Shown: one piece after another, positions 1-12,184 of the stretch
Layout of the letters: every line of letters begins with the position of its first letter
Position numbering within the stretch: position 1 is the first letter of the stretch
NCBI GenBank assembly: GCA_020284085.1
Contig: JACEVL010000808.1
Coordinates: 108,501-172,500 of the forward strand
From: Aporrectodea caliginosa
Lineage: Eukaryota; Annelida; Clitellata; Crassiclitellata; Lumbricidae
Reading direction: 5' to 3'
DNA length: 64,000 nucleotides
Notes under the pieces: model-generated
The model's input: the letters and a program-made list of their open reading frames with translations, nothing else
Told to the model about the DNA's origin: nothing
Databases searched by the model: none
Made by a program: the position numbers and the translations under genes

Positions 1-168
1 GGGGGGGGATTCGGCTTGGCATCTTCAATAAGCGTGACCTGAAGTGATAAGAAGTGTGTTCAACCACTGATGTCTCTGAGTTGGAGGGAACCTTGGGTGT
101 ATTGGTCCGAAATAACATGTGTTTTCGATATCATGTATGATACATATATACTAATTTTCGTACTGCAG

Positions 169-318
169 GCCGTTATATTAACGGAAATCAACAACCCCCC
201 AGTTTATGTCCAAAAACGTCAAACCCCCACTTCTCGAATCGGTGGGAGATCGTTCTCTCCCCCCCCATTGGTAGACGCCACTGCTGCCAACTCAAGGAGA
301 GCTAAAGCGGAGCGCTAG
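169..318 (+). CDS. Terminal exon of an unidentified gene
   Basis: A clean splice acceptor (TACTGCAG at 161-168) opens a 49-residue reading frame that ends with a TAG at 316-318. The frame is proline- and arginine-rich, includes the peptides NNPPVYVQKRQTP and SRIGGRSFSPPPL, and ends in RRAKAER. Composition and the conserved-looking motifs suggest real C-terminal coding sequence rather than chance ORF. I do not recognise the family. Preceding exons would lie left of the window. The ORF extends upstream to an ATG at 70, but that part looks like intron. Confidence 0.45.
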   Translation, partial: AVILTEINNPPVYVQKRQTPTSRIGGRSFSPPPLVDATAANSRRAKAER

Positions 319-784
319 CTAATCTCATCCTCTGCAGGAAGCTCATGGCGGTTTAATTAGCGGGATAGGGGCCCTAGATGCGTGAAGTGAGAGATAGGAG
401 AGGGCAGACTGGTGACCAACCCGTCGGAATATTCAGGTTCATGAGGGTACCATAATTATGGGTCTGCTATCATCTTATTACCAGGACTTGATTCTGCAGT
501 AGCAGATGGCCAGGATTAAGTGTAAGGCGAGAATCCTCTGCCCGGGGTTTCCGATCTGGAAACAGCCGATTGGTCAGGTCGACCGACGACCAGGGTTCGA
601 ACTTTCCCGCTCGCGTCCTATTCCTATTCTTCCCTCTAACTCCGCTCTCAGAGGCATTCTGGGGTTGTAATTGTAACACTTGGGTCGGTGGGGCCGTAGC
701 CAAACACTGGATTCTGATTCTGGAGAGGGGTCATCTCTTGGGGTTTGTCTTTCAGGAGCCAATGATCAGCTTACCTCATCCTCA

Positions 785-1018
785 CCTTTCATTCATTCAT
801 TTCAAACATTTGTATAGCGTCCTTTCCAGAAAACTACTCAGAGGCGCTCCCGACTCCAGCACGGCCAAAAAGACCAGTTTTAAGGTGAGAAAAGAACATA
901 TAGGAGAGAAGGTCCTAGGAAAGAGGCGAAGCTCCAGAGGGAGGCCATTCCAGGTTGAGGGACCCACCACCTTGTACTGTCTCAGTTTTCTATATATAGC
1001 GCCTAAGAACTCAGACAT
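785..1018 (-). mobile_element. LINE 3' fragment
   Basis: The minus-strand translation contains VVGPSTWNGLPLELRLFP, the characteristic C-terminal block of CR1/jockey-like LINE ORF2 proteins (GPSLWNSLPLELR type). It is followed by the recurrent tail ending ..GAGCGCCTCTGAGTAG.. and a GGACGCTATACAAATG-type end. Only the last part of ORF2 is left; it is a 5'-truncated dead copy. Confidence 0.65.
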
Positions 1019-1365
1019 CAGTCAGGTATCCGGCTTAGCCTATAGGCATATACCTTACGTTATTGACATTTTGACACATAAATGATATTGATTCAAATAA
1101 CAAGAGCTTGTCGAAATTAAAGTTTTTACATGAATTAAAGCTTACTTCCGAGTCATACGTACGTTTCTAGGAATTACAGGTTTTCGATGATCTCATTAAT
1201 TAACATGGGTTGCGGCCATGGCTATCGGCTGATGGAACAGAACTAGGCAAATAGCGATTAAACACAGTTATTCAGCAATAAAAATCTAATTCCCTTAAAC
1301 TATCACTCGTAACACATCACAAGGATACCTCTAAATTATTCAATGGGTAGGCCTATAGTCACCAT

Positions 1366-1740
1366 CAGAGCCGTAGCAAGCTATAATTGCGCCCTGTTCC
1401 AAGCGTAGGCTAAATCTAGCGCTCCACCCCTCAAAGATCAACTTATAACCAATAGGCTAACGACCAAATTTGCTATCTCGAATATAATATAAAATTGTCT
1501 TTTAAAGAAAACAGAAACAACATTTTTGTGTTTCTATTAACATTTAATTTTAGTCACTTCAGATTTATTTCAAGGAAAGTAAAAAGAATTTATAAAACTA
1601 AATTTATTAAATATTTAGCCTACTATTTCCATTTACATAATTATTTCAATTTAAAAGTAAATAACATTTCTGTTGAAAGCTGACAACATAGGCTACGTAA
1701 ATTATGCAAATGACACAAACGTAATAGCTAGGCTACATGT
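1366..1740. mobile_element. Fragment related to the hAT-like MITE at 3044
   Basis: The stretch with AGTAGCAAGCTATAATTACG-type sequence, the following CGCCC block and a downstream ACATAGGCTACGTAAA segment recur in order inside the element at 3044-3886 (about 3235-3350). Ends and target site duplication are not visible, so it is a diverged or truncated relative. Confidence 0.45.
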
Positions 1741-2105
1741 GTATAAACTTACATGTTATAAAATAAATGAAAATATGTGTGCGTGTGCGTGTGTGTAGAG
1801 ACCGTGCCGCCCTCTGGCGAGCATTAGCGCTGTTGAAGGGACTATGAGGACAGGGAGGTTCGGACAATTTCCCTGAGGAAAGGATTCGACTTGCGTCGGG
1901 TTCGATTTCTCACCGTAAGCCATATGGGTGTCCCATTGTGTAACTAACACGGGGTTTACGAAGCAGGCGTGGGCTCCTTTTGTCCTTGTCTTGTCGCTGT
2001 TTTTCTCGTTGTTGCTCCTTTTGTTCTTGGTCGTCTACTTTCTCTTCTTGTTCTTGTTCTTGTCTTCTCCTTCTTCACGACCTATTCCTCACTGCGCATA
2101 TCAGG

Positions 2106-2113
2106 TGACGTCA
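2106..2113 (+). promoter_or_regulatory. Consensus CRE/ATF site upstream of a candidate first exon
   Basis: The palindrome TGACGTCA is the full CREB/ATF response element. It lies 37 bp upstream of the ATG of a candidate first exon (2150). CRE/CREM sites are known in testis-expressed promoters, which would suit a sperm-tail protein gene, but the link is an inference. Confidence 0.35.
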
Positions 2114-2149
2114 TAATCGTGAATCTTGCTGCAAGGATTCGAGTTGACG

Positions 2150-2215
2150 ATGGAGCAAGAAATTATTAAGAAAAACGTTTTAAAGGAGAAGAAACTCTAC
2201 AGGGATCCTAGAATT
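2150..2215 (+). CDS. Candidate first coding exon of the PG-rich repeat gene
   Basis: ATG followed by 22 codons (MEQEIIKKNVLKEKKLYRDP, then RI) and directly by a strong donor GTAAGT at 2216. The phase (0) fits the acceptor of the next recognisable exon at 6866. The lysine-rich start and the nearby CRE site support a real 5' exon. It could instead belong to another gene, and undetected exons may lie in the 4.6-kb gap. Confidence 0.35.
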
Positions 2216-2398
2216 GTAAGTAGTAAAATCACTCATGCACTCGCTAACTTTGAGTAAGTCTACTAAGGGTAGTGCTTTATTAGATAAACTCTAATTTTTT
2301 TACAAATGTATTTAACAGTCAGTAGTCACAAAAAGCAGAAAACGATTTATCTACAACAGCTACAAGAAGAAGAGGAAAAGTAAGAGGAATATCAAGAG

Positions 2399-2456
2399 GG
2401 AGAGGAGGAGGAGGAGGAGGAGGGAGGAGGAGGAGGAGGAGGAGGAGGAGGAGGAG
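2399..2456 (+). repeat. (GGA)n microsatellite
   Basis: Nearly pure GAGGAGGAG run within a purine-rich tract. Confidence 0.9.
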
Positions 2457-3043
2457 AAAAATACATATACATACATAAATACATAATTAAACACATACAT
2501 TAAATTCAGACTTATAAAATGATTAGCAGGTCAATTTCCTTTAATCGCTCATCCTCACACCAGAAAATACTGCACTGCATCAGATCGACCCATCCTTCTG
2601 ATGTGCGGTCGAGTCTGGGCCACACGAACGGTGTACGCCGCCTGTGCGCCACTCTTGGTGTCCTCGCACCAAGACAATTATGTTGGGATGTTGGGCTTTC
2701 TCGGTGACTGGTCCGAAGCTTTTAAAAATCGCTGCCCAGTTCTCTGCGGTCTATCAGTATTGTTAATGTCCAATTCAGGCATTAAGGCAATGAACACGTT
2801 TCAAATAGCTTAATCAATGAGAGATCCAGAAGGAGGTAATCTAGCATGACCTCATCAGAATTTAGATGGCCAGGTCAATCATTTAATACATTCTGATAAT
2901 TTATATAGCGCCTTTTCCAGAGACCTACTCAGAGACGCTCTCTGTGCAAGCTTATACGATGTTAGGTATCACTACTAAAAAAAATATTGCATCAGTTAGC
3001 AAAACAATGCACAGTAAGCTGGAAGAGTCACCAGTGTCGTGCC

Positions 3044-3886
3044 CAGTGGCGTAACGAGGGGGGTCAGAGGGGGCGGCCGCCCCCGGGCGCAGCACCTTGG
3101 GGGCGCAAAATTAGCCCTGAGTGTTAAGCACTATACAACAGAAACTGTATTATTAAATTAAATAATTCAATATATTAAATTTAAAATAAGCACAAGTTAG
3201 TTTTCAGTTTAAAATGTGGCAAGAATAGTCAGCGAAGTAGCAAGCTATAATTACGCCCCGTGCCAAGCGTAAATCTAGCGCCCCCACCCTTCCCCAAAGA
3301 TCAACTGAACCAATAACGACTTAAATTATGAGAACATAGCCTACGTAAAACAGATGAAAATATATAGATATAGGCCTACGATGCATTGTAATGTAGTGTA
3401 GCAGTTCTGAACGGTTTTTGAATCTTGATCAACTCGATTTTGACAAAGTAATAGATGGATTTGCATCTGCAAAAGCCAGAAAAATTAGCTTGTATCCAGT
3501 AGCAGTTTCTTAGCCTTCGTAATCTTAGGCTCTTAAAAGACAATTATGACAATATGTTACTAGTCGTGTTACAATAGCGAATCTTTTAAACAAGTCTAAG
3601 CTACTACTCACTGCTGACCTCTCTGTTCTTTAAATTTGTCTTTTCGTATATAAATATCGTTTCCAAGTTATGTTGCATTACTTATTACAGAGAAAAACCA
3701 TTGAATAAAATCTGGAAACTATATCATATATGCAATTGTATTAAATGAGTGCACAGCACTGCACACTGTTACCCAGTATTATACTAGACCTATGATACGA
3801 ACGATTAACCGTCAACTAGAAAATTATGAACGGGCGCACTTTTTAAACTTTGCCCCCGGGCGCAGAAACCCCTCGTTACGCCACTG
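3044..3886. mobile_element. Non-autonomous hAT-like element with 8-bp TSD
   Basis: Left end CAGTGGCGTAACGAGGGG and right end CCCCTCGTTACGCCACTG are perfect inverted repeats. They are flanked on both sides by the 8-bp direct repeat GTCGTGCC (3036-3043 and 3887-3894). CAG ends and an 8-bp target duplication are the signature of the hAT superfamily. The subterminal sequence CGCCCCCGGGCGCA is also mirrored at both ends (GCCCCCGGGCGCA). At 843 bp with no transposase ORF it is non-autonomous. Confidence 0.9.
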
Positions 3887-4477
3887 GTCGTGCCCATGCA
3901 CACATAAGGAACCAACCAACGGATTCCCGTCGACAGCTGAAGATGGCAGAGTTTAGAGTCTCTGAGCCAAGTTGCGTCGGTAGAACAGAACCTACGCGAG
4001 CAAATAAACAAACTAACCTATCCTTTCACCTTTCTCATACGGATTTCACTTCTCCCGTTCCTTATTCTTCTGCTGTCCGCAATCTAGAGACATCTTCGAT
4101 ATAAAAAAACCTAACCTTTGCCGACTACTGCACCCAGCTAGCTTGCACGTGCTATTGGCCTAATTATGCACATTCGTGACCTTCGTCGACAGCGCCCAAC
4201 ACTTGAGTGCCTACAGTTTGTTCAAGGGACATCCTGGATACGGTGTCCGCGATATTTGTCCTGGTCACGGCTTACACAAGAACTGGCGCAAGCTCTAATA
4301 TGTAACCCAGTTACATGCGTGCCAGATTAAGAGATAAGGATAAATCATACAGATAAATAAGTCATGGGGAAAACTGAGAAAATCGGAAAAGAAAAATCGG
4401 ACTAGATCGTGTTCTGCGCTCGGCTGCTCAGCCTATTGGGCGGCTTCCTAAATTCGCCTCTGTTTCTGCATACATAC

Positions 4478-4862
4478 ATACATGCGTGATGTGTTGCATT
4501 GGCTACCTGTGTCTCAGCGGATTTCATACCGCATTGTTGCTCTGGTTCCTCGTTTCATTCTTGACTGCTCCATCTTACTTGTGTGATCTTTTCGCCCAGA
4601 GTTTGACGTTGCAGCGCGTCGGGTACTTCGCTCTGCGACGAGGGGTGAGCTCCTAGTTCCACGGGTTCGCTTGGCTATTAGGCAGCGCCGTGCTGATTCG
4701 ATTGTGGGCCTTTCCATCTGGAGTGGCCTACCGCTTGAGCTCCGCTCTTGCCTTGTGGTACTCCTGAAAGGGTTTACAAATCTCTCAAGTCTTTTTTTTA
4801 GTCGTGGCTGGACTGGGAGCGCTCCTGAATAGTTTCTTGAAGGGGTGCTATACAAATGCTCA
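4478..4862 (+). mobile_element. LINE 3' fragment, plus strand
   Basis: The plus-strand translation reads DVLHWLPVSQRISYRIVALV and, after a frame interruption, LSIWSGLPLELRSCLVV, matching the C-terminal ORF2 blocks of CR1/jockey-like LINEs. Its tail, TTTCTTGAAGGGGTGCTATA then CAAATGCTCA, is the same tail that ends the SINE copies of this window. Frameshifts and stops show that it is inactive. Confidence 0.7.
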
Positions 4863-5261
4863 GAATGAATGAGACGTAGGCAAACCAGCCAAAAAAGGCG
4901 GATAATTCTCGGATACTAGGCCTATAAAGATATCAGGAATAAAGAAGCGGATAAACATTTCTACCATTAAAGACCGTGGTCATGGTAGGCTAAATTTGAA
5001 CTTCCTTTTCAACTCCTGCAGAATATACCCGTGTGCTTACCCAATGTAGGCCTACCCCTTGCTCCGTCTTTACTAATTCTGGTTTACTTAAATTATGAGA
5101 TTTAAACTGGACTCCAAGCGATTGTAAATTTTGACCAGGTTTGTAACGATTGATGTTAATGCATGTAGTAACATAAAACAAAAGCCAATAAATTAGATTA
5201 TGTTAGAACATTTCCTAGTTCAACTTGATCTTGATCTTACAATCTGATATTCAAATTCTTT

Positions 5262-5345
5262 GCAATGAATAAGCTCGTGCATGCCCTGCGCTTGGCTTTC
5301 GAGTGGCGCTTTAGAAGTTTGGAGTAGGCTTATACCATTACAATT
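5262..5345 (+). mobile_element. LINE tail fragment (AATAAGCTCG type)
   Basis: The segment ending GCGCTTGGCTTTCGAGTGGC then GCTTTAGAAGTTTGGAG recurs nearly unchanged at 54640-54720, where it is followed by ACGATTACGA-like sequence. It is the 3' tail of a LINE family also seen at 51700-51780 and 35405-35500. Confidence 0.55.
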
Positions 5346-5843
5346 TGTTAATTAAAAAAATATTTACGAATTCGCTGCATCATTGTGTACTCTGTCTGTT
5401 GATCAGAATCGTGCTAAGCCAAGTACAAAGTACGAGCCACCGGTGAGTGGCCGTGAGGCGTGGTGGAGATGCTACCTGAACGTAAGTTCAACTGTGATTT
5501 GCATTCAGGTGTAAATTAATGTCTTCAGCTCTGACTGTTTTCCTTTCTTAACTATTTAAAATACATTGTTTTATTTCAGAACTAAACTAGAGATACTGTT
5601 ACTCTTCGATCCATGCCAAACTTTAGATTAAAATTTATTATTATTATTATTAATTATTAATTTGTAACTTCTGTGGATCCGTTGTTTCATGCACAGTTAG
5701 GCATCAACAGATGGCGCACCAAAGCCAAACCACAATCAACCAGAAGATCAGCCAGTTGAAACAGAGACAAACAATCCGAAGCAGATGAGTTTTAAGTTGA
5801 GCAGAACGAGCAGATGCGGATACAGAATTAAAAGATTTAGGTC

Positions 5844-6720
5844 CAGCAACCGAATAAACTTTTTTTTATCTAGTATAGTTCTAGTTTTAGGTCTGACCAA
5901 AGATAAGCATTCAGATGACCTTGTTGAATAGTGATGAGACTGAGGAAAAAGGATTGGCTTAACTATACTGTGGTTCCAGGTTTAAGTGCTTTATAAACAA
6001 TTAGCCCCAATTTGAAATAGATCCTCTGCTGAGCAAGACACCAATGCAATGATTAAAGTACAGAGGCTACGTGTTCATACAAACCTTAATGCATTAGCTA
6101 CAGTTTTAGCGAAAGAGTTTAAACCCTCTGTAGAGTGTACCTAGTGATGCCTAGTACTAAGCGAGTTACAGTAATCCAGGTGACTGGAGCGCAATGCATT
6201 TCCCAGAGACATCCTAGCAGACACAGGCATATGACCCCTAACTTTGTGCAAATCACTAATGTGCACGCATGACGATTTACAAATAACATTAGTAGAGACG
6301 ACACAAGAAGTAGAATGGGCGATAATAGAATGACGGTCTGAACCAGTGGACAGTATAAACAAACGCAAAACCGACACAAACGAGAAATAAAAAAGAATAA
6401 AGGAATTACTCTTTTCAGCGCCATGTAGAGAGAGGTAACCAAATTGATTAAAAAAATTGAAGTAAAGTTAATGAGCACTTTGTTACGTCCGATTGCGTTA
6501 ATAGTGAATTCAGTAGGCCTAATATAAAGATTTCTTGACTCTACGCTCTTATTAAGTGTTTGAAATAAATAACTATGAATTAGTAGGTTAGATGCAACGT
6601 TCCGCCTTCTACAATCGAATATTTTAGCTCCATTTTAACGCATGCAGTGCAGCTGATTGCTTATCTTTGGTCATACCTAAACTAGAACTACACTAAGTAA
6701 AAAAGTTTATTCGGTTGCTG
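5844..6720. mobile_element. Element with ~70-bp inverted repeats
   Basis: The segment 5844-5913 (CAGCAACCGAATAAAC...GACCAAAGATAAGCATTCAG) reappears inverted at 6652-6720 with few differences. The interior holds a decayed reverse-transcriptase fragment. A matching target duplication was not found, so it may be a transposon with long TIRs that received an insertion, or a broken inverted duplication. Confidence 0.5.
6119..6480 (-). mobile_element. Decayed LINE reverse-transcriptase fragment
   Basis: Adjacent minus-strand frames show ALRSSHLDYCNSL and VLGITRYTLQRV, resembling the SRLDYCNSLLYGLP..LQRVQN block downstream of the RT active site in CR1/jockey LINEs. Several frameshifts separate the pieces. 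Confidence 0.5.
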
Positions 6721-6865
6721 TGAGATAGACAAATTTCTACTGTACTAAGTTGCTAATGACCGTGATCTCCCTACAAATCGTACCCTGCCTATACTGTACT
6801 GACGACGACGTACGTGAGTAGAGTAGGCAGGTACGGAATTTACTGTGCATGCATGTTGCGTGCAG

Positions 6866-7032
6866 GAGGTTCCAGGACCAGGGACGTACGAGACACAGGA
6901 CTTCCTCGACGAACTGGGCAAGAAGATTGCAACGTACCTATCGAAGACGGAAGGTCGTCGTCGTCGTCTGGTCTTCCGCGATGGTCAATGGTTGCTGCCA
7001 GGAGCATATGGCTACGAAGACGCCACAAAATG
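6866..7032 (+). CDS. PG-repeat gene exon with VPGPGTY and LPGAYGY
   Basis: Acceptor TTGCGTGCAG precedes GAG; the frame reads EVPGPGTYETQDFLDELGKK, an Arg-rich stretch, then GQWLLPGAYGYEDATK, and ends in phase 2 at the donor GTAGGA (7033). Confidence 0.65.
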
Positions 7033-10000
7033 GTAGGATATGTCTAAGACAATCAGCATAGCTCCATGGTTAGCACGTTGATAAGACTCTGAAAGGCACT
7101 ATAATGGTGTAAAGGAAGAAAACAAATGAAATAAAGGTTAGCTGCCGTTGACTGGATGACTTTTAGTAAGGGTGTCTTGCTGTGAAAAAGTTGTGATCTA
7201 CATCCTTATCTGTTGAATTGTACATTGTTTTCCTGAGTAAAGTCTTGGACTGATAAACAAGTGGAAACGTAGTTGCTGTCTACACTTTTCTTTGCATGTG
7301 GCGGCTGTAGAGACAAAGAATAATCGAATTAAGTCAAGTTGAGAGGCAGAAGCGAAGCTGCGATAGGTTTCCTCTTCCATTAGTAGGCCTATTTTATCCG
7401 CTGGCTGATCGGACGATGGATGGAGGAAGAGGTGCCTTCAATACAAACTAATCATTTCTTGTTGTTCGAAAAATATGATTTTTCTGATCGAGTAACAAGC
7501 GGCTTTTCTTGCAGTTTAGAGAAATCGAGAAATACTTACTCGTTTCGAAATACGGATCGAAAATCAAGAGACGTCATGACCTCTGGAAGCACAGATAAAG
7601 TACGTATTGACCTTTACAATGTCAACGGAGGTCTTGCTTAAACTAGTTTTCTTAGGTTATCTATGCGCACTTATTTGGCTTATTCACAATTAAGAGTTAC
7701 ATGCCTAAATTGCATCCGCAGTAATTGCACCAAATTTCTAAAAGATAGTAAAAGCAATCAATTGTTTGATTAGAAACTTATGAACGAAACGATTACTCTG
7801 ATGAAGAAGTAGTTAGAATCCATTTACATTCGGACAGACAACGAAGGTGACTAGCCTACCTAAGATCCTTCGACACACTGTTTTCTTGTCATTAGTTTTC
7901 AATTAATTTTTCATTTGCTCCATTACATTATCCTTTCTCCGATAAGATCAGTTTTAATTTTCTTGTTTTCAGTCTGCATATCGTAGATTTTATTAAGCAG
8001 AATCAACCCTAATAATTATTTGGTTTACTTCTTGGCTCTCCTCTCGCATCCAATCAGTAAGCCTAAAGGCCTATCTGTTAATTATTATTCATTGTGCTGT
8101 GCTCTGTTGACATGGTGACCTTCCGCCGTAAGAGTCGGTGCTTGGTCCTCTGTGGCTCACATTATGTACCATACCAATATGTAAATTACTCGATTTATAT
8201 GCGGATAAACAAATTTACATTTCTGTTGACAGTTTATCCTGTCATTCATCTGTGCAGCTGTTATACACTGCCATTGGAGAGGTTTAGGAATAATCTTCGT
8301 TTCATATTTTCAAACTGAAAGTACGCAGGATGATTACAATTCAGTATGAACGGATGATCACAAGTTATTACAGGAGTCTAATTTAACTGTATACGGCAGC
8401 CATGCAAGGCGCCCATCACGTCCTACATCTCATTTTACCAACGCGCCATCTCGCGAATGATAGGCTGAGTGGACCTTTGGGAGGGTTGCGAGAAGCGATC
8501 CCGCTTCTACCGCTCTTCACGCCAGTGATGTTACCACTACTCTATGGACCTCCCCCCTAGTGGGTGCAGTGTGGGTAGCGGGCCTCTTTCTTAACCCATG
8601 GAAGACTAAATGGAGAGTATTGAACTTAAGAACATTGAATGGGTTAAATCTTTAAACTGGGTGACCTCATTTTGTTCATTTGTCTGATGCTACTTTGAAT
8701 CTGCTAAGTCTCTCACCGAATATGGAAATGGAATTTGTAGGTTGTCATACATGTAGACCTATATTCGTGACATACGCAGAATTAGGTGTCATTTGCCATG
8801 TCTTCAATATAATATATCTGGAGAACTCTTCTTGATACCTGGAAAAGTCGTCTTGTTTCCTGTAGATGGCTTCTTGTTGGTATCAGTGAGTCAAATATGC
8901 AGAAACTGTAGAGTTCACTTTCAAGTTCGCATGCATTGAACTCAAACCAACCACAACTTTTTAACCACAACTTTTTAAACCACAGTCCTAAATTCTTCGG
9001 ATGTTTCAACCAGATTGGTGTTTCGGTTGTGCCAAAAACCAAAATTGTTCTTGACGGAGGGACATTCGGATGTTGTACCTAAATCATCCACGTAACACCA
9101 TCACAAAGAGGTCATCCTGGATGACCGTCATATCATCCTGGATGACCGTCATATCTTCTAAACCATTGAAACCCCATCACTTAGTTATCACTGTTATATC
9201 GTAATTGCCTCCGCGAACAAATCAAGCAAACTAATCTATCATCCAGACCTTTCTCCCGAGGATCTTACTTCATCCGCGCCTTGCGCTTCTCCAGTCCACA
9301 GTGTTGGAATCATCTTTGACAAAAGTCTTCTTTTGCCGATCCCATCACTTAATTATCACGCACTTCCAAAATGCATATCCGTTGCCTTCGTGGAATTCAC
9401 ATAATATTAGTAAAATGTTTTTAACGCGCTCGAGGTCACAGAAATGCTAATCTGAGGCACAGAAAATATACTTGAATACATGACTGCCTGCTTCCATTGT
9501 TCACGCCAGACTCAACTGCTGCAATTCCATTTTCTATAACATCGACTCATCTCAAATAAAATCTCTGCAAGCAATCCTGAACGCTTTTAGCTATGCAGTC
9601 ACCTAAACTCTCAAACACCACCACATAACTCCAGTTCTCAAATCACTTCATTGGCCTAAAGTGCCTCACTGCATCCATTACAAAATTGAATATTTATCTC
9701 AAAATAATGTCCTTCAAACCTCTCAAATCTATTACATTCCCAGCAATTCACTGTCCAACCACCCCGATATGCTCACTCTTCATTATATCTCTCGGTGCCC
9801 AGCCTTTCTCAAAATCTGCACCGGTTCTTAGGCCTACTCTACGCTCAGTCAACTCTGGAACGAACTCCCAAAATGTCTCAGGCTCATCTTCCCATCGCTG
9901 TCAATCTCAGCACTCGATCCCACCTTGATCTCTCCTCTCCCCTGCAGTATGCGTCTGAAGACTGGAAACAGAAATTTTCAAGCTAGAATATCCTATCCTG

Positions 10001-12148
10001 GTTTCGCTTCTGCAAAATCCCATGACAATTATCACCAGCGATCTCCGCCGTAGCACCTTGCTGTCTCTTCGACTTGACCTCCCGGATTCTGACATGGCCC
10101 TGAAACCGCTCTAACGGCATCCTGTTTCTTACAGACTTGATTTGATAGAGTGCCGGTCATTAAGCTGGTCTCCCTAGCTGCTTGACTCTCGTGTGGCATA
10201 TAGAAATTTTGTAGACTTTTTGCAGTGTTTACATTTACCTTAGCAGAGTAAAAATGCATGGAAAATATATCGTGTCATTGGATTGAGTCCGAGTCCGCTT
10301 CTCTGATGTTTGTCAAGAAACCCTTGCGGAATTTTCTCGTTTTGGATGATTTTAATTACCTAAGGCCTACAGTCATCACCACATGGCAAGCGCCACGTGG
10401 TTGGTAATAATTAAAAACGCAAAGTCCGGAATTTCCACGTGCTTTTTCTGTAAGCCTTCAGAACGAAACTAAATACTCCATGGAAACAACATCTGCTGTC
10501 ATTATCGTGGGTGTAGTCTTATCGGGCATCCAACAGAAAAATCCACAGTGGCGTGTGAAAAAGTATGCTACATCCACCATTTTACATGTCAGTGATAATA
10601 TGCAAGAAATGATGATTTTCAGAGTAGAACCCTTAATCTTACTTTAAATTTTGTCTTTCTCAGGACATTTCTTTGGGTCCGGGAACCTACTGCTCGGAAA
10701 AGTACGACTCCATCTTGGTCCCAAAGATGGCCGTAGCGTAAGTATACTACATGGATAGTCAGCGATCAGACTTTGAATTAATTTCTTTTATAGGTTCCTT
10801 TTTCTGACACACATGCAGACTTATTGAATATTATTATTATTAATTAATTAATTAATAAAATTTCTAACGCGCGCATGGTCACGCCGAAATGTGAATCTGA
10901 GGCGCTGATAGTCAGCCGCCAGGTGAAGATGCAGTTAGATAACCAAGTGCTTGAAAGCCAAGGAGAAATAGTGAGTTTTTATCCGCTTTTCGAAGGAAGG
11001 AAGTGAATTGAGCAACGAAGCGGTCCACTGTCCATTCCTTGGGAGCAGAGACATGGAATGTACAAGAGCCCATAACTGTTCTGTATCGGGGCTCAGCTAA
11101 AAGACCCGCACTTGATGATTATGGGCAATGAGGAGGGATGTAAGGAGTTAGTTGTGATTGAAGTTAAGTAGGTGTGCTGGTACTGTGGAGGGCATGTAGG
11201 TCAAGCAGGTCAATTTAAACTTTATTCTGAATGCAACAGGAAGCCAATGCAGCTGATCGAGTAGTATTGAGGAACCTGTTCGCAACACTCCGCAAGTTAA
11301 GGAGTTTTGAATGCGTTGCAGCCTAATGAGCTCAAGGTCTGAGAGACCCACAAAGACCGAATTAGCATAATCAAGACGAGAGGAGACAAGTAAACAGGCT
11401 ATAGTTTGTGACATTCCTTTAGTACAGAGCCGACTGTTCTGATGCTGACAGTTTGTGACATTCTTAGTCAGAGCCGACCTGATGTGACGTATTGCCTTGA
11501 TGTGATAGAAACAAGATTTACAAAGGTTTGTTATGTGCGGTCGGAATGTGAGCTTACTGTCCATGGTTACCCCACGGTTGTGACCTGTCTGACGCTGGAA
11601 CAACAGAGCCTGCAAGGTCGATACTAGAAAGTGAAGGTAAAGAACGCAGGCGTTGGCATGAACCGAACAGAATTGCCTCAGACTTGTTTGGGTTTATGAA
11701 CTTTATGGCCAAACCAGTGAAACAGAACCATTCATATATGTGACAGAGCAATATGGAGCTGAGTACCATTCCCCGTACTGTTGTAATTAGATTCCAAAGT
11801 GATTAGCTAAACAACTGATTGGGGAAGTAAAGTCAGTATTCAGTAAATAATAAAGTGCTGAGGACATCGCTGTTAGATTACTGTTGTTAAGTTCTGCTAT
11901 ATACGTAATTAGTGTATGTAATTTATGTTGTTCATGTTATAAAACAAATTCTTCAGCACGAAGAGAGTGTAAGTCTGCTTAAGCGCCTTAACCCATCAGT
12001 ATTTCGCTTAGAACTCTTTCCCAGAGACTTATATCTCTGTCCTTGTTCGTTAAATATTTTAGACATTATGGAATGAAGTCACAAACTGATCGATTCAAGA
12101 CCATAATCAAGGTAAAATGTTTATGCTGTTAATTTTGTATATGTCTTC

Positions 12149-12184
<36 letters not shown>

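Larger units (their letters stand above)
319..2149. other. Intergenic interval with repeat fragments
   Basis: No gene recognised. It holds a minus-strand LINE tail (785-1018), a fragment related to the hAT-like element at 3044-3886 (about 1366-1740), an AT-rich stretch (1440-1760) and a pyrimidine-rich run (2000-2075). Confidence 0.5.
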
